A DNA stretch of 20,176 bases. Origin: a virus. The notes beneath the pieces are model-generated. The model did no database searches, was not told where the DNA came from, and saw only the letters and a program-made list of their open reading frames with translations. This document shows positions 1-7,909 of this stretch, in pieces. Location of the stretch: IMG/VR virus record IMGVR_UViG_3300010885_003069, positions 1-20,176 of that record; one strand, 5' to 3'. The translations under genes were made by a program, and so were the position numbers. Each line of letters opens with the position of its first letter. The first letter of the stretch is position 1.

Positions 1-270
1 AGCATCAGTAAATATAAAATGATCACCTGCATGAACGGCTCCGTCGCAAAATAGCCGACCCATCTGCTCAACCTGCCGAGCCTTGTAGATGTTTGTGCCG
101 CCAAAATTAAGAAAAGCCCCAGGAGTAGTAGCACTAGGGATATCTGTGGGACCAGAGATAATTTGAACATTGTGTCCAGCCTTTCGTAAGAGGTTAGGTA
201 CATGAGTCTTCCACTGACCCGTGTACCTTGTCTCAACTGCTTCTAAATCAACGAGAAATACGTTGCTCAT
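1..270 (-). CDS. Putative glycosyltransferase, N-terminal part (runs off the left end)
   Basis: The first 90 residues are visible, starting at ATG 270; the rest lies beyond position 1. The start reads MSNVFLVDLEAVE, a hydrophobic beta strand followed by acidic residues. Then come a segment with KTHVPNLLRKAGHNVQIIS and a glycine-rich stretch (FLNFGGTN). A hydrophobic strand, a helix ending LLRKAGH and a second strand (VQIIS) is the layout of the first Rossmann-like unit of GT-B glycosyltransferases. Marine T4-like phages carry similar proteins annotated as glycosyltransferases, from memory only. The gene starts 23 bases inside the preceding 84-residue gene, so the two are probably translationally coupled. 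If the call is right, it could add sugar to phage DNA or to a virion or host surface. The catalytic half is not in the window, so the call is tentative. Confidence 0.45.
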   Translation of the reverse strand, partial: MSNVFLVDLEAVETRYTGQWKTHVPNLLRKAGHNVQIISGPTDIPSATTPGAFLNFGGTNIYKARQVEQMGRLFCDGAVHAGDHFIFTDA

Positions 271-502
271 TGCGGCGGCCATTGTTATCCCAGCGAGGCT
301 TATTGCCCATATACGGACGACGGGGACGCTTACTTGTAAGGTACGCTTGATAGTTAACGCTATCCTTACGATATACGTCTGCGGGATTAAAATCGCACAA
401 CTCTATGCGACAGTAATCGTGATATGCTTCGATATCATCGAAAATTCTCACAACATCAGGACGATTTTCAAAATAAGAGTAATCGTTGTAATTCTTAGCC
501 AT
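248..502 (-). CDS. Hypothetical protein, 84 aa
   Basis: I do not recognise a family. The protein is small and rich in aromatic and charged residues. The N-terminal half (MAKNYNDYSYFENRPDVV) is acidic and tyrosine-rich, and the last third is strongly basic (KRPRRPYMGNKPRW, then NGRRNEQRISR). No Cys pairs, membrane segment or signal peptide is visible. It starts 14 bases after the stop of the QueD-like gene, in the same direction, with AGGAAAAG just upstream of its ATG as a ribosome binding site. Its 3' end overlaps the glycosyltransferase-like gene by 23 bases. The basic tail could bind nucleic acid, but that is inference only. The tight packing supports it as a real gene. Confidence 0.7.
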   Translation of the reverse strand: MAKNYNDYSYFENRPDVVRIFDDIEAYHDYCRIELCDFNPADVYRKDSVNYQAYLTSKRPRRPYMGNKPRWDNNGRRNEQRISR

Positions 503-516
503 TTTAGCTTTTCCTA

Positions 517-906
517 TTAATACTTAATAAATGAACCATTTTCTCCGTCTTCGGAGACCTCAATCCAAACCTCACGGTTAGGATACTTTTGTGAAATGCT
601 GTCATACAAATCTTGTGACATCATTTCGCAACTCTTATAATCTAAACTTAGTGTAGCATCTTTGTAAAGATTTAACAACCATCGTTTAAACTGAATAAAC
701 TCAATATCTCGATCATCATGCGTAACACTGATCCAAACTTTAAAGTGGAAGATGTGACGATGTGGATAACCTAAGAAACTTACATCATATTCATCACCTG
801 TTGCTAGATTAGCATCAGTAAGTGCTGCAGGATATTTGTGCATACCTTCTTTATTAAAGGTAACCCAAATCATTTTATTTGGACGAACGTCTTGTCGAAT
901 AATCAT
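517..906 (-). CDS. QueD/PTPS-like (T-fold) protein, possible deazaguanine-pathway gene
   Basis: The 129 residues match the length and layout of 6-carboxytetrahydropterin synthase (QueD) and 6-pyruvoyl-tetrahydropterin synthase. An early His (H23, in GMHKYP) is followed by an HxH pair (H49 and H51, in GYPHRHIFHF), the spacing of the zinc-binding histidines in the family. A DIEFIQFKRWL segment corresponds to the family's DF-x-x-LK region, and a late glutamate (E119, in VSEDGEN) sits where the substrate-binding Glu is expected. QueD makes the pterin intermediate of the 7-deazaguanine (preQ0) pathway. That fits the DpdA-like gene upstream in the same operon. Oddly, the catalytic Cys normally found a few residues before HxH is absent, and I see no His equivalent to the second catalytic residue. 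It may have a changed reaction or be inactive. Its start overlaps the previous gene by 4 bases. Confidence 0.5.
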   Translation of the reverse strand: MIIRQDVRPNKMIWVTFNKEGMHKYPAALTDANLATGDEYDVSFLGYPHRHIFHFKVWISVTHDDRDIEFIQFKRWLLNLYKDATLSLDYKSCEMMSQDLYDSISQKYPNREVWIEVSEDGENGSFIKY

Positions 907-1130
907 ACTGATAATAGTCCTTTGGCAAATGATTGAAGTTCTTCCCTAGTCATATGAAAATTATAAGTGCTGGTAAAGTTTACCTCACCATTGTCGTTGA
1001 GACATTCTTGAATAACATCTAGAGCTATCAAACCCTTGGGACGTGTTACCTCCCAAGATTCTACACGCACTCTAAATGCAGTGTCTTCTTTGACTGTAAA
1101 CTTCTTTACTTTTAAACTATCGTGTTTCAT
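903..1130 (-). CDS. Hypothetical protein, 75 aa
   Basis: I do not recognise a family. The protein is a small soluble polypeptide that appears mostly beta-stranded, with alternating hydrophobic residues (FTVKEDTAFRVRVESWEV, then ALDVIQECL, then VNFTSTYNFHM) and a short C-terminal helix (REELQSFAKGLLSV). There is one Cys and no membrane segment. It overlaps its upstream neighbour by 4 bases at its start, and the QueD-like gene by 4 bases at its end, so all three are probably co-translated. Its place between genes of the putative DNA-modification operon does not by itself say what it does. Confidence 0.7.
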   Translation of the reverse strand: MKHDSLKVKKFTVKEDTAFRVRVESWEVTRPKGLIALDVIQECLNDNGEVNFTSTYNFHMTREELQSFAKGLLSV

Positions 1131-1498
1131 CTCAAACTCTCCATAGTGATGATTTTTGATAATGCTTCTCCGAGATCTGTAGTGTCTGTAACTACATGCA
1201 GGCTGTGCCGATGATCATCTTTTTGACGATCATATTTGGTAGTTTCAATAATAGTACCGCCGCTAGCACTATAGACATTCAATCTAAATCCCTGTGATTG
1301 AATATTTGGGCCGTCGCCGTCGCGACTACTAATGATAGCATTTCCACCGTAATCGGCGCTATCATCCATTATCCAGTTTCTAATTCGTTGTTTAAATGTT
1401 AATTTCATAGGAGTTTTTTCTACATTATACTGTTTCGTCATTGATCGTTGTAATCGATTAACGGACTTAGCAGTTGAGGCATACGGATTTGTTGCCAT
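1127..1498 (-). CDS. Hypothetical protein, 123 aa
   Basis: I do not recognise a named family. The N-terminal 40 residues are basic and probably helical (KSVNRLQRSMTKQYNVEK, then LTFKQRIRNWIMDD). The middle contains a glycine- and serine-rich stretch (SSRDGDGPNIQSQGFRL). The C-terminal half is beta-rich (FRLNVYSASGGTIIETTKYD) and ends in a helix (LGEALSKIITMESL). No catalytic motif, Cys cluster or membrane segment is seen. The start overlaps the stop of the 174-residue gene by one base, and the stop overlaps the 75-residue gene by 4 bases, which makes it a real member of the tightly packed operon. Confidence 0.7.
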   Translation of the reverse strand: MATNPYASTAKSVNRLQRSMTKQYNVEKTPMKLTFKQRIRNWIMDDSADYGGNAIISSRDGDGPNIQSQGFRLNVYSASGGTIIETTKYDRQKDDHRHSLHVVTDTTDLGEALSKIITMESLR

Positions 1499-2022
1499 TA
1501 CTTTATAATCTCATCATTACCATATTGATCCCAACTAGTAAACTTATTTCTATCTAGTAGGTCATGGAGGTTATGGCACCACACTCCAGGATTAGTTGCC
1601 TTAAAGTCTTTGTCATCGACTTTTAACATTGTATTATAATTCCACAATTTAATATACGGAATAGGCACTCGAATCTGCGGAATAAATTGATTGTAATCGT
1701 TTAAACCGCCATCATTAAATTCTTCAACAGCAGTTAGCGGAATATCTAAACTACACCAAAAACCTGCATCTAGAAAATACGTAATCATATCTTCCCATGC
1801 CTTCCAACCTTCATAGTCGTTAAACACAGGATTAAAACTGTGATTAGCACCAAAAAAGATATGTTGAATTTCTTGGTTAGCTAATACTCCCTTAATTGCT
1901 TCTACAGGTTGAATACCAGTGACAAACAATGTCTGCATCCCATACGCAGGTGTGCGTTCAATTTCAACACCTGTAAAAAACGTAATGTCTTCAGCAGAAC
2001 CTGTGGAATATTCTCTTTTCAT
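1498..2022 (-). CDS. Hypothetical protein, 174 aa
   Basis: The protein has no family I can name with confidence. It shows alternating strand and helix segments: a strand (QTLFVTGI), a helix (VEAIKGVLANQE), a strand (IQHIFFGANHSF), a helix (GWKAWEDMITYFLDAG), then a strand (FWCSLDIPL). A further segment (IPYIKLWNYNTMLKVDDKDF) leads to a conserved-looking NPGVWCHNLHDLL near the C-terminus. This alternation resembles part of an alpha/beta fold. I considered QueE because of the DpdA-like gene nearby, but there is no radical-SAM CxxxCxxC cluster. It overlaps the upstream 141-residue gene by 4 bases and the downstream gene by one base. Confidence 0.7.
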   Translation of the reverse strand: MKREYSTGSAEDITFFTGVEIERTPAYGMQTLFVTGIQPVEAIKGVLANQEIQHIFFGANHSFNPVFNDYEGWKAWEDMITYFLDAGFWCSLDIPLTAVEEFNDGGLNDYNQFIPQIRVPIPYIKLWNYNTMLKVDDKDFKATNPGVWCHNLHDLLDRNKFTSWDQYGNDEIIK

Positions 2023-2444
2023 AATTCTAATCCGTTTTCTTTAGCATACTGAGCTTTAAGAGCTTCTTTTTCAATGAGATGAAAATCGCATTGCGTTCGT
2101 ACCCAACCACCTTCTCGTCTTGTACCAGGAGCGCCACATTCTTCACAACTATGCCCGGCCCACGACTCTGCCATACTAACTAATCCACTAACGTAGTCGT
2201 CACCACCCTGATAATAGAAACGTAGTCCACCGAACTTTTCTTTAATCTGTTCTACAGTAACCTGCGGTACAACAGCCGACTTCTTGTTCTTCCAATCAAT
2301 GTGATGTTGGATCTGTCCGCACAGTGCTTCAATAATAGGCCACCAACCTAATCCACATGCAATGCCTCCGTATTTTTCAGAGAACATTGCAGGAAATCTT
2401 GTGTGAAGCCTATCAACAAACTCGGTGTATTGTTTATCATTCAT
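2019..2444 (-). CDS. Hypothetical protein with a C-terminal zinc-finger-like motif, 141 aa
   Basis: The C-terminal third carries a CxxC pair (HSCEECGAPG) followed by a second Cys and a His (RTQCDFH) about 20 residues later, a plausible C-C-C-H zinc site. Before it is a segment reading VEQIKEKFGGLRFYYQGGDD, which I recall as typical of a widespread phage protein of unknown role. The N-terminal half is helical with tryptophans (GLGWWPIIEALCGQIQHHIDW). No enzyme motif is visible. The gene begins 2 bases after the stop of the DpdA-like gene and overlaps the next gene by 4 bases. It may bind nucleic acid or a protein partner, but only the metal site can be argued from sequence. Confidence 0.75.
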   Translation of the reverse strand: MNDKQYTEFVDRLHTRFPAMFSEKYGGIACGLGWWPIIEALCGQIQHHIDWKNKKSAVVPQVTVEQIKEKFGGLRFYYQGGDDYVSGLVSMAESWAGHSCEECGAPGTRREGGWVRTQCDFHLIEKEALKAQYAKENGLEL

Positions 2445-2446
2445 TG

Positions 2447-4081
2447 TTATTCCTCAACAAATTCACTTTCTAATGATCGTAAACTATCGTCGTCTTGTTG
2501 ATCAAATAACGGTAATCCGTCTGGACCAAGTCTAATAACCGGAGTACCTTCAGTAATAAACAAATTGTTATATTCGTTGTCAGCAGGACCACCTTGCAGT
2601 CTAGCACCTTCGAGACTCTTTAAAAATAATTGTGCAGAGTCAATCATATCAAATGCTTCTGCTTTAGTCTTGGTATTGAATAGTTCTTCGATAAATGTAG
2701 AAAAATATAATATTTTGTTTGGAACCCAATCACTATATTCTTTCTCTTTTTTACCTTCAACGCCTTTCATTCTCCAGTCTGGTTTAAATCTAGCACATTC
2801 AATATCCATCAACTGTTGAGCACGTTGTACAGCAATAATATGACATTCAACATTATGTCCCATCATTAACGCATAGGCAAAACTATCCCACGATGTTTTG
2901 TTAGGAATTTTACCTAGCTTGTTTAGTCTAGGAACTTCGTGATAGTGTTCTGTATTCAAGTGATTAAATTTAACACTGCCAAGCTCTTCGTCAGTCTTGC
3001 GAACACCTATATTGTAGTAGGCAATATCACCCATAGTAAGTCGACTTGCAAATTCGCTGTCAAACGGGTACGGAATGTCTGATTCTGAAAGTAACTTGTT
3101 ATCTGGAGCCTTATCCATAATAACACTCCAACGCTTGTTGGTATGTTGTGCATTTGTATACACAAGTCCGTGAGCAGTGGCAATAAACGGTGACGCACAG
3201 TCAAAACTGATTGTGAGTTCTGGATTGATATGCTTACGTATTTGACGTTGAATCTGTGTTAGATAACAACTCCAATCAAGTTGTGCAGTACCCAAGAAGT
3301 GAATCCAGTTCTTGCCAGTAAGCATTCCTTCGTCACGCATTGTCATTAATCGTTTAAGTGTAATAGGCATCTTGCACATATTAGCACCACCGAAAGCCCA
3401 ACCTTCGGCTTCTTTACCAGCATACTTGCCTTTAGGATCACTAAACTCCACAACACCTCGGTACCACTTTTCAGCAGTATTCCAGTCACCACCTTGTAAT
3501 ACGTTAAGCCATTTAGTCTGACCTAAACGATTTTGCAAGAAGTAGTCGTTGTTAAAGCGAGTTTTTTCTAGACAGTCTTCAAATGTTTTCAATCCAGTCT
3601 TAGGACTGTGAATATGATCGCAAGCCCATGTTGGAACGTCTAACATCATAGACCAATCAGCAGTTAGTTCTAACCACTCAAGGATCTTTTGACGAGTCTT
3701 AGTAGCTTCGGGACCTTCGAAGTCTAGCCAATCAAACTTAAGAACACCTTTACCAATCTGATAACCGCCGGAGTCACCAAGGATCATAGTGTTATTGCGA
3801 TCTCGTTGCTGAATCATTGATTCTTGTATCATACTTTTATTTAGGTCTAACTGTGCATGACCCGCAGAATACAGACCGTATTTGTATGTAAAGTAACCTT
3901 GTTCTGGATTAAGGAAGTTCATACCTTCAATACCACGATCGAATCCTTTAGGGATTCGATCTGTAGGAACAAATTCTTCCAGTCTTTGCTTTGCTATGTA
4001 TGTGCTATAGAAACTACTAATAGCAGGCAAATATACTGCGTAATCTTTTTGTAATGGGGTTAAATTAACTTGTCGTGTCAT
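2447..4081 (-). CDS. dpdA: DpdA-like 7-deazaguanine DNA transglycosylase (TGT superfamily)
   Basis: The protein has 544 residues and keeps the signature blocks of tRNA-guanine transglycosylases: LGDSGGYQ (101-108), with Asp103 in the position of the substrate-binding catalytic Asp; MLDVPT around D148; LQGGD (195-199); WAFGGANM (228-235); and SFDCASP (292-298), with D294 in the place of the nucleophile that forms the covalent intermediate. In the DpdA branch of this superfamily the enzyme swaps guanine in DNA for a 7-deazaguanine such as preQ0 or a derivative. I do not see the CxCxxC zinc cluster of bacterial TGT. That absence, the longer length, the phage context and the QueD-like gene in the same operon all argue for a DNA enzyme rather than a queuosine tRNA enzyme. 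The likely role is to protect phage DNA from host nucleases. The start overlaps the preceding gene by 17 bases. Confidence 0.72.
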   Translation of the reverse strand: MTRQVNLTPLQKDYAVYLPAISSFYSTYIAKQRLEEFVPTDRIPKGFDRGIEGMNFLNPEQGYFTYKYGLYSAGHAQLDLNKSMIQESMIQQRDRNNTMILGDSGGYQIGKGVLKFDWLDFEGPEATKTRQKILEWLELTADWSMMLDVPTWACDHIHSPKTGLKTFEDCLEKTRFNNDYFLQNRLGQTKWLNVLQGGDWNTAEKWYRGVVEFSDPKGKYAGKEAEGWAFGGANMCKMPITLKRLMTMRDEGMLTGKNWIHFLGTAQLDWSCYLTQIQRQIRKHINPELTISFDCASPFIATAHGLVYTNAQHTNKRWSVIMDKAPDNKLLSESDIPYPFDSEFASRLTMGDIAYYNIGVRKTDEELGSVKFNHLNTEHYHEVPRLNKLGKIPNKTSWDSFAYALMMGHNVECHIIAVQRAQQLMDIECARFKPDWRMKGVEGKKEKEYSDWVPNKILYFSTFIEELFNTKTKAEAFDMIDSAQLFLKSLEGARLQGGPADNEYNNLFITEGTPVIRLGPDGLPLFDQQDDDSLRSLESEFVEE

Positions 4082-4439
4082 ATTCTCTCGCTAGTTTAGC
4101 AGTAATATCTAACTGCTGTTTTGCCTTTTCTAAATTTGTTAATGCTATTTTAACAGCTTCACAATCATTTGCCAATGATTGCCAAGCCAATTCTTCGTCA
4201 CGCTTCTTACGTGCCCAGTCAAGTAATGATTCTGCTTCACTGTTTAAACCAATTGACGACGAAGCCATGTTAAGTTGCATCCAAGCATTGCCATCAAACA
4301 CTTCCATGTTTTGAGTAGAAGTGTTATATCGCATATTACCAACACCCTGTAAACCGGAATATCCGCTTATACCAGCGGCGCTGGCAAAACCGCCAGAGAC
4401 TGTTATATATCGTCCAATTGGCGTGATATTCTTAATCAT
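4065..4439 (-). CDS. Hypothetical virion-like protein with helical C-terminus, 124 aa
   Basis: The N-terminal half is rich in glycine, serine and tyrosine (SGGFASAAGISGYSGLQG) and leads into NMRYNTSTQNMEVFDGNAW. That phrase is typical of phage tail-fibre and other virion proteins, where it marks a short beta-hairpin module. The C-terminal half, from about residue 68, is a long amphipathic helix (LLDWARKKRDEELAW, then ALTNLEKAKQQLDITAKL) that could form a coiled coil. It starts 2 bases after the sliding-clamp stop codon and overlaps the DpdA-like gene by 17 bases. A structural or virion role is likely from the motif, but its place between replication and DNA-modification genes is unusual for one. 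Confidence 0.6.
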   Translation of the reverse strand: MIKNITPIGRYITVSGGFASAAGISGYSGLQGVGNMRYNTSTQNMEVFDGNAWMQLNMASSSIGLNSEAESLLDWARKKRDEELAWQSLANDCEAVKIALTNLEKAKQQLDITAKLAREYDTTS

Positions 4440-4441
4440 AT

Positions 4442-5179
4442 TTAGGCTTTTGCTGGAATAATGTATTTGTATACTGCTAATCCGCTGTCTAGTGTAATTT
4501 GAACAGCACCTTCATTTGACAAACTCATTTTAGCAGTGTTGCCTTCTGTAGCTAATTTTAAAATAGGCAAAATTTGTGCAACAGGCCAAGTCCAACCGCG
4601 ATCTAACTTACCTACTACATCAGTAGCAAAAATAAATTCACCACCGTGTGTATTTGCATCACCGAATATAAATTTTAAATTTGTACCATCTGTCTTTGCC
4701 AAGAATGTTGGATGTTCACTATTAGCAGTTGCCTGAAAGTTGAAACGTTGTACAGCACTGACTGTAGGTTCAATTTCTACATCCCATTTAACACCACGGA
4801 ACTTGACAGTCTTCATCTTTTCGTTGATGATTTCTGTATTCATAAATCCGTAGTCGTTTTTAAAATCGCCAGTGGCATTTTCAAAGTGTAGACCTACTGG
4901 AATTTCTTCGCCGTTACGTTGTGCAAACTTAACATCAATTTTAGCATCGGTTTGGTATTCACTACCGTCGATTAAAAATTTTAACTTGTTAAGTTGAGGC
5001 ATACCAAACACTCCTAACATCTGAGGATATGGTTTAAGAGTATCGGCCTCCATAATAACTCCGCGATCATCTGCCATTGAGTTAAATGATGTTTTTTCTG
5101 CTGTGCCTGTTACTTTAACTGTAGTAAGGAAGCCTAGATTCTGTGTGTGACTTACAATGTCTTGTAAAATATCTTTCAT
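4442..5179 (-). CDS. Sliding clamp (gp45-like DNA polymerase processivity factor)
   Basis: The protein has 245 residues, close to T4 gp45 (228). The gene follows directly after the DNA polymerase. The N-terminal half has the pattern of a clamp domain: strands and a helix leading to a YPQMLGVFGMPQLNKLKFL stretch, corresponding to the DLNGFLGILSLV region of gp45. The C-terminal half (from about residue 150) repeats the same fold with FIFATDVVGKLDRGW and ends with a beta-rich ALDSG-like tail (ITLDSGLAVYKYIIPA). In the family the trimer encircles DNA and holds gp43, and in T4 it also activates late transcription. The assignment rests on fold pattern, size and synteny rather than strong identity. 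The start at 5179 has GGAGAA upstream. A promoter sits in the 60-base gap before it. Confidence 0.7.
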   Translation of the reverse strand: MKDILQDIVSHTQNLGFLTTVKVTGTAEKTSFNSMADDRGVIMEADTLKPYPQMLGVFGMPQLNKLKFLIDGSEYQTDAKIDVKFAQRNGEEIPVGLHFENATGDFKNDYGFMNTEIINEKMKTVKFRGVKWDVEIEPTVSAVQRFNFQATANSEHPTFLAKTDGTNLKFIFGDANTHGGEFIFATDVVGKLDRGWTWPVAQILPILKLATEGNTAKMSLSNEGAVQITLDSGLAVYKYIIPAKA

Positions 5180-5203
5180 TGAAGATTCTCCATTTATGTT
5201 AAT

Positions 5204-5232
5204 ATTATATTTAGATCGTGTTTAAAAAGCAA
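5204..5232 (-). promoter_or_regulatory. Putative promoter for the sliding-clamp operon
   Basis: On the minus strand a perfect TATAAT (5209-5204) is preceded, after a 17-base spacer, by TTGCTT (5232-5227), a weak -35 box. CTAAATA (5214-5208), the form of late promoter seen in cyanophages, overlaps the -10 box. The clamp gene could therefore be read both early or middle and late, which fits a protein needed for replication and, in T4, for late transcription. It lies in the 60-base gap between the polymerase stop and the clamp start. Confidence 0.5.
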
Positions 5233-5239
5233 TAGCAAT

Positions 5240-7909
5240 TTAATCAAAATCAAACAATTTGTTGAATGTATTATCGTTTCTTGTTGAACTGATGTCCCAT
5301 TCCAAAACACCAATTAAGTTTTCTAACTTTTCATCAATAACGGTATTCTCCATTTCTAGATGATCAAAAGGTAGATCCTTAAACCATTGTGGCAAACGTA
5401 ATTCGTCTACCGGATATGCCACTGACGTATACGCCATTGGATTTTCTTTGAGCTTACATACGATTACTTTAGCACCGTCTGTAATACTCATCGAATACTT
5501 GTCATCCATCATACGCTTCAAAGTGTTCCAGTTAAGACTTGCACGAACGTGTCCGGGCATGTTAGTCTTACCTGCTTTCTTTTCTTTACCAGCATACTCA
5601 GTGATGTTATTAGCACGTTTAGGACTACCCTTCTCCCAACCGGGACGTAGTTTAAACTCTGTACGGAAACTAGTAATGTAATCTAAAATACTATCACGAT
5701 CCTCACCGTTTAGTACTCGAGTTAGTACATCACTTAAAAAGTCTTGGATAACAACCGGGGTGTCTGAACGCTTGAGGTCAAGCCCCATTGCTTTAATCTT
5801 TCCACCTTGTCCGTCTTTATCTGCTCGCTTGCCTTCTTTGTCGTAGTAGAGAACGGCATATCGCTTCTTAGTGATGAAAAGTCCTTTGGAAGCAACAATC
5901 TCGCGACCTGCTTTGATGACCTCTCCTCTACTTTTTGGGCAGTGAAATGCATCTTGCATAAACTTGGGAAATGTTCCATTTACTTCTTCTCCTATGGTAT
6001 CGTATAACTGAATAACACTTTCTCGACTCCAAGGAACTAATCCTTTTTCGATATCTTTCTTTAGAGTAGCGTATGCTGAAAAGTAACAAGAATCTGTATC
6101 ACCATAGATAATAGCTTTACCTATATGATCGTTAGTTCCAGTGACAATCTCATTTACTTTTCCAGCCATGTGACGAGCAATAGCACGACCTGTTAAAGTT
6201 GTACTTTGTCCAATTCTGTTATCAAAGAATCTGCAACCTGGGTTAAGAATAGCGCCATACAGACTGTTCAAGTTAATCTTTTTAACTAGCTGACGTTTAT
6301 CCCAGTATTCTTCTTCAATCTTATTACCTGCCTGAATACATTCTTTAAGTTTGGCCTGCATCTCTTTACGTTCGGCATACCAACGTTTTAATAGTCCGGG
6401 AATAATACCTTCTTTCTCGTAGGTAAAAATAGTTCCGTTAGCTGAAAGCATCCAGGGCTGATTACTTTCAAAGATTAAATCATATGCTTGGGCCCCGCTT
6501 AGAGTATCGTTGCCGCCCTCTTCCCAATCAATAACAATTTCACGTCCTACATCTCGATCCAGAACAGCAGTATACTCTAAAGATCCAAATATACCTTCCC
6601 ATGCACTTGCAAATGATTTTCCTCTGCCTATTTCTGCTGCAATATAATCTTTAGTACCATCTTGACGCAACTGTCCTACAATAGTCTCAGGACCCATGTT
6701 CAACGCACGAATTGCTGAAGGATACAGTGAATTAATATCTAATGAGCCGATCCACTCGTGAATGCCTTTCTTGGGATAGGCAACATACGCACCAGCAGCC
6801 TGATTACTGAATCCTTCTTCACGTTGCACTCGATTAGGCACAATGAATCCTCGTCGATGTGCTTCATTAATAATAGCTTGTTCTGTAACAGCCACGGCAC
6901 CCATTGTAGTCTGTAACAATACAGTACACTCATGTGCTAGTGTGTTGGCAAGATCTAAGAACTTTAATTTCTTATCGAGTTTATCTAGAAGTGCAGTATC
7001 TTGTCTATTGTATTCAATAAATCTTCGAAAATCATTATTGTACAGTTGATCTAAAGATCCTTCATAAACAGTCTTATTCTCACCTATCTCCATTTCTCCG
7101 ATGGCATCGAGTCGATAGGTGTGTCGTTCTTCATAGGTGTATTTACGGTACAACTCTAGACTGTCTAAGTGTACACGACCAATGAGATCATAAGTAACAG
7201 CAGCTTTTCCGTATTTTTCGTATTCTCTCTTTTTAGGAAACTGATTCCACAAACAGAATCTGCGTGTGTCTTCTTTACTGAGAACCTTAGTTACACGATT
7301 TACAGTATAGGGAATATCGAAGCCCTCACTATTCCATCCGCTTAATACATCTGCATCTTGTATTAGATCTAGAAAAGTATCTAACATATCTGCTTCGTTG
7401 TCAAATAGCATAGTATTAGAAAATTCTGCAACTTGCTTTTCAGCTTCTGCCATAGATAAGGTCTTGGGAGGAATTGCTAGACATATCATAGTTTCCATCC
7501 ATTGTAGGTAGACAGCAATAGCAGTAATTGGCATGAACGCATCTTCGGGACTTGCATAGCCACGCTCTGGATCAAAGTCTACCTCAATGTCAAAGAATGC
7601 TACATTTAGTTTAGGTGCATCTTGATTAAGATAATTGTCTTCTAGACAACGATAAATGGGATTGATATCGCTTTCAAATAGTTTCTTGTTTGAATGAATT
7701 GCAAGTTCTTTTCGATGTTCTTTGACATTTTTAGAACTTACTCTGGACAATGGCTGTCCAAAAATGCTAGTAGATTTACCCTTAGAATCAGGGTGATAAA
7801 AGATATGACGGGCAGGAAACTCTTTGTATTGTCGTTGACCTTTTTCGTCACGCTCAACAACACGAATGATATCTTGCTCTCTATCATAGAAAGCGTCTAC
7901 ATAACTCAA
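5240..7909 (-). CDS. 43: DNA polymerase gp43, family B, with 3'-5' exonuclease
   Basis: The protein has 889 residues, like T4 gp43 (898). It carries the whole set of family B motifs in order: exonuclease I with D107-I-E109 (FFDIEVDF), exonuclease II at 193-201 (NSEGFDIPY, D198), exonuclease III at 300-304 (YNRQD, D304), polymerase motif A at 391-398 (DINSLYPS), motif B at 543-551 (KKINLNSLYG) and motif C at 602-607 (YGDTDS). The last residues, FNKLFDFD, resemble the C-terminal peptide by which gp43 binds the sliding clamp. It replicates the phage genome with the gp45-like clamp encoded next. The start codon is TTG at 7909, with AGGAG 6 bases upstream. No ATG occurs in frame before the exonuclease domain, so the polymerase appears to use a rare start. 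Confidence 0.97.
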   Translation of the reverse strand: MSYVDAFYDREQDIIRVVERDEKGQRQYKEFPARHIFYHPDSKGKSTSIFGQPLSRVSSKNVKEHRKELAIHSNKKLFESDINPIYRCLEDNYLNQDAPKLNVAFFDIEVDFDPERGYASPEDAFMPITAIAVYLQWMETMICLAIPPKTLSMAEAEKQVAEFSNTMLFDNEADMLDTFLDLIQDADVLSGWNSEGFDIPYTVNRVTKVLSKEDTRRFCLWNQFPKKREYEKYGKAAVTYDLIGRVHLDSLELYRKYTYEERHTYRLDAIGEMEIGENKTVYEGSLDQLYNNDFRRFIEYNRQDTALLDKLDKKLKFLDLANTLAHECTVLLQTTMGAVAVTEQAIINEAHRRGFIVPNRVQREEGFSNQAAGAYVAYPKKGIHEWIGSLDINSLYPSAIRALNMGPETIVGQLRQDGTKDYIAAEIGRGKSFASAWEGIFGSLEYTAVLDRDVGREIVIDWEEGGNDTLSGAQAYDLIFESNQPWMLSANGTIFTYEKEGIIPGLLKRWYAERKEMQAKLKECIQAGNKIEEEYWDKRQLVKKINLNSLYGAILNPGCRFFDNRIGQSTTLTGRAIARHMAGKVNEIVTGTNDHIGKAIIYGDTDSCYFSAYATLKKDIEKGLVPWSRESVIQLYDTIGEEVNGTFPKFMQDAFHCPKSRGEVIKAGREIVASKGLFITKKRYAVLYYDKEGKRADKDGQGGKIKAMGLDLKRSDTPVVIQDFLSDVLTRVLNGEDRDSILDYITSFRTEFKLRPGWEKGSPKRANNITEYAGKEKKAGKTNMPGHVRASLNWNTLKRMMDDKYSMSITDGAKVIVCKLKENPMAYTSVAYPVDELRLPQWFKDLPFDHLEMENTVIDEKLENLIGVLEWDISSTRNDNTFNKLFDFD

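Noticed and set aside
221-520. Plus-strand open frame over the 84-residue gene
   Set aside because: It is antisense to a well-packed gene in the operon, with no other plus-strand gene in the window and no promoter or ribosome binding site.
1498-2022. QueE (7-carboxy-7-deazaguanine synthase), suggested by the nearby DpdA- and QueD-like genes
   Set aside because: There is no CxxxCxxC radical-SAM motif, so the context alone does not justify the name.
4433-4450. Late promoter CTAAATA at the start of the 124-residue gene
   Set aside because: The match includes the stop codon of the clamp gene and runs into the ATG itself, so a transcript would begin inside the gene. It is more likely a stop-start coincidence.
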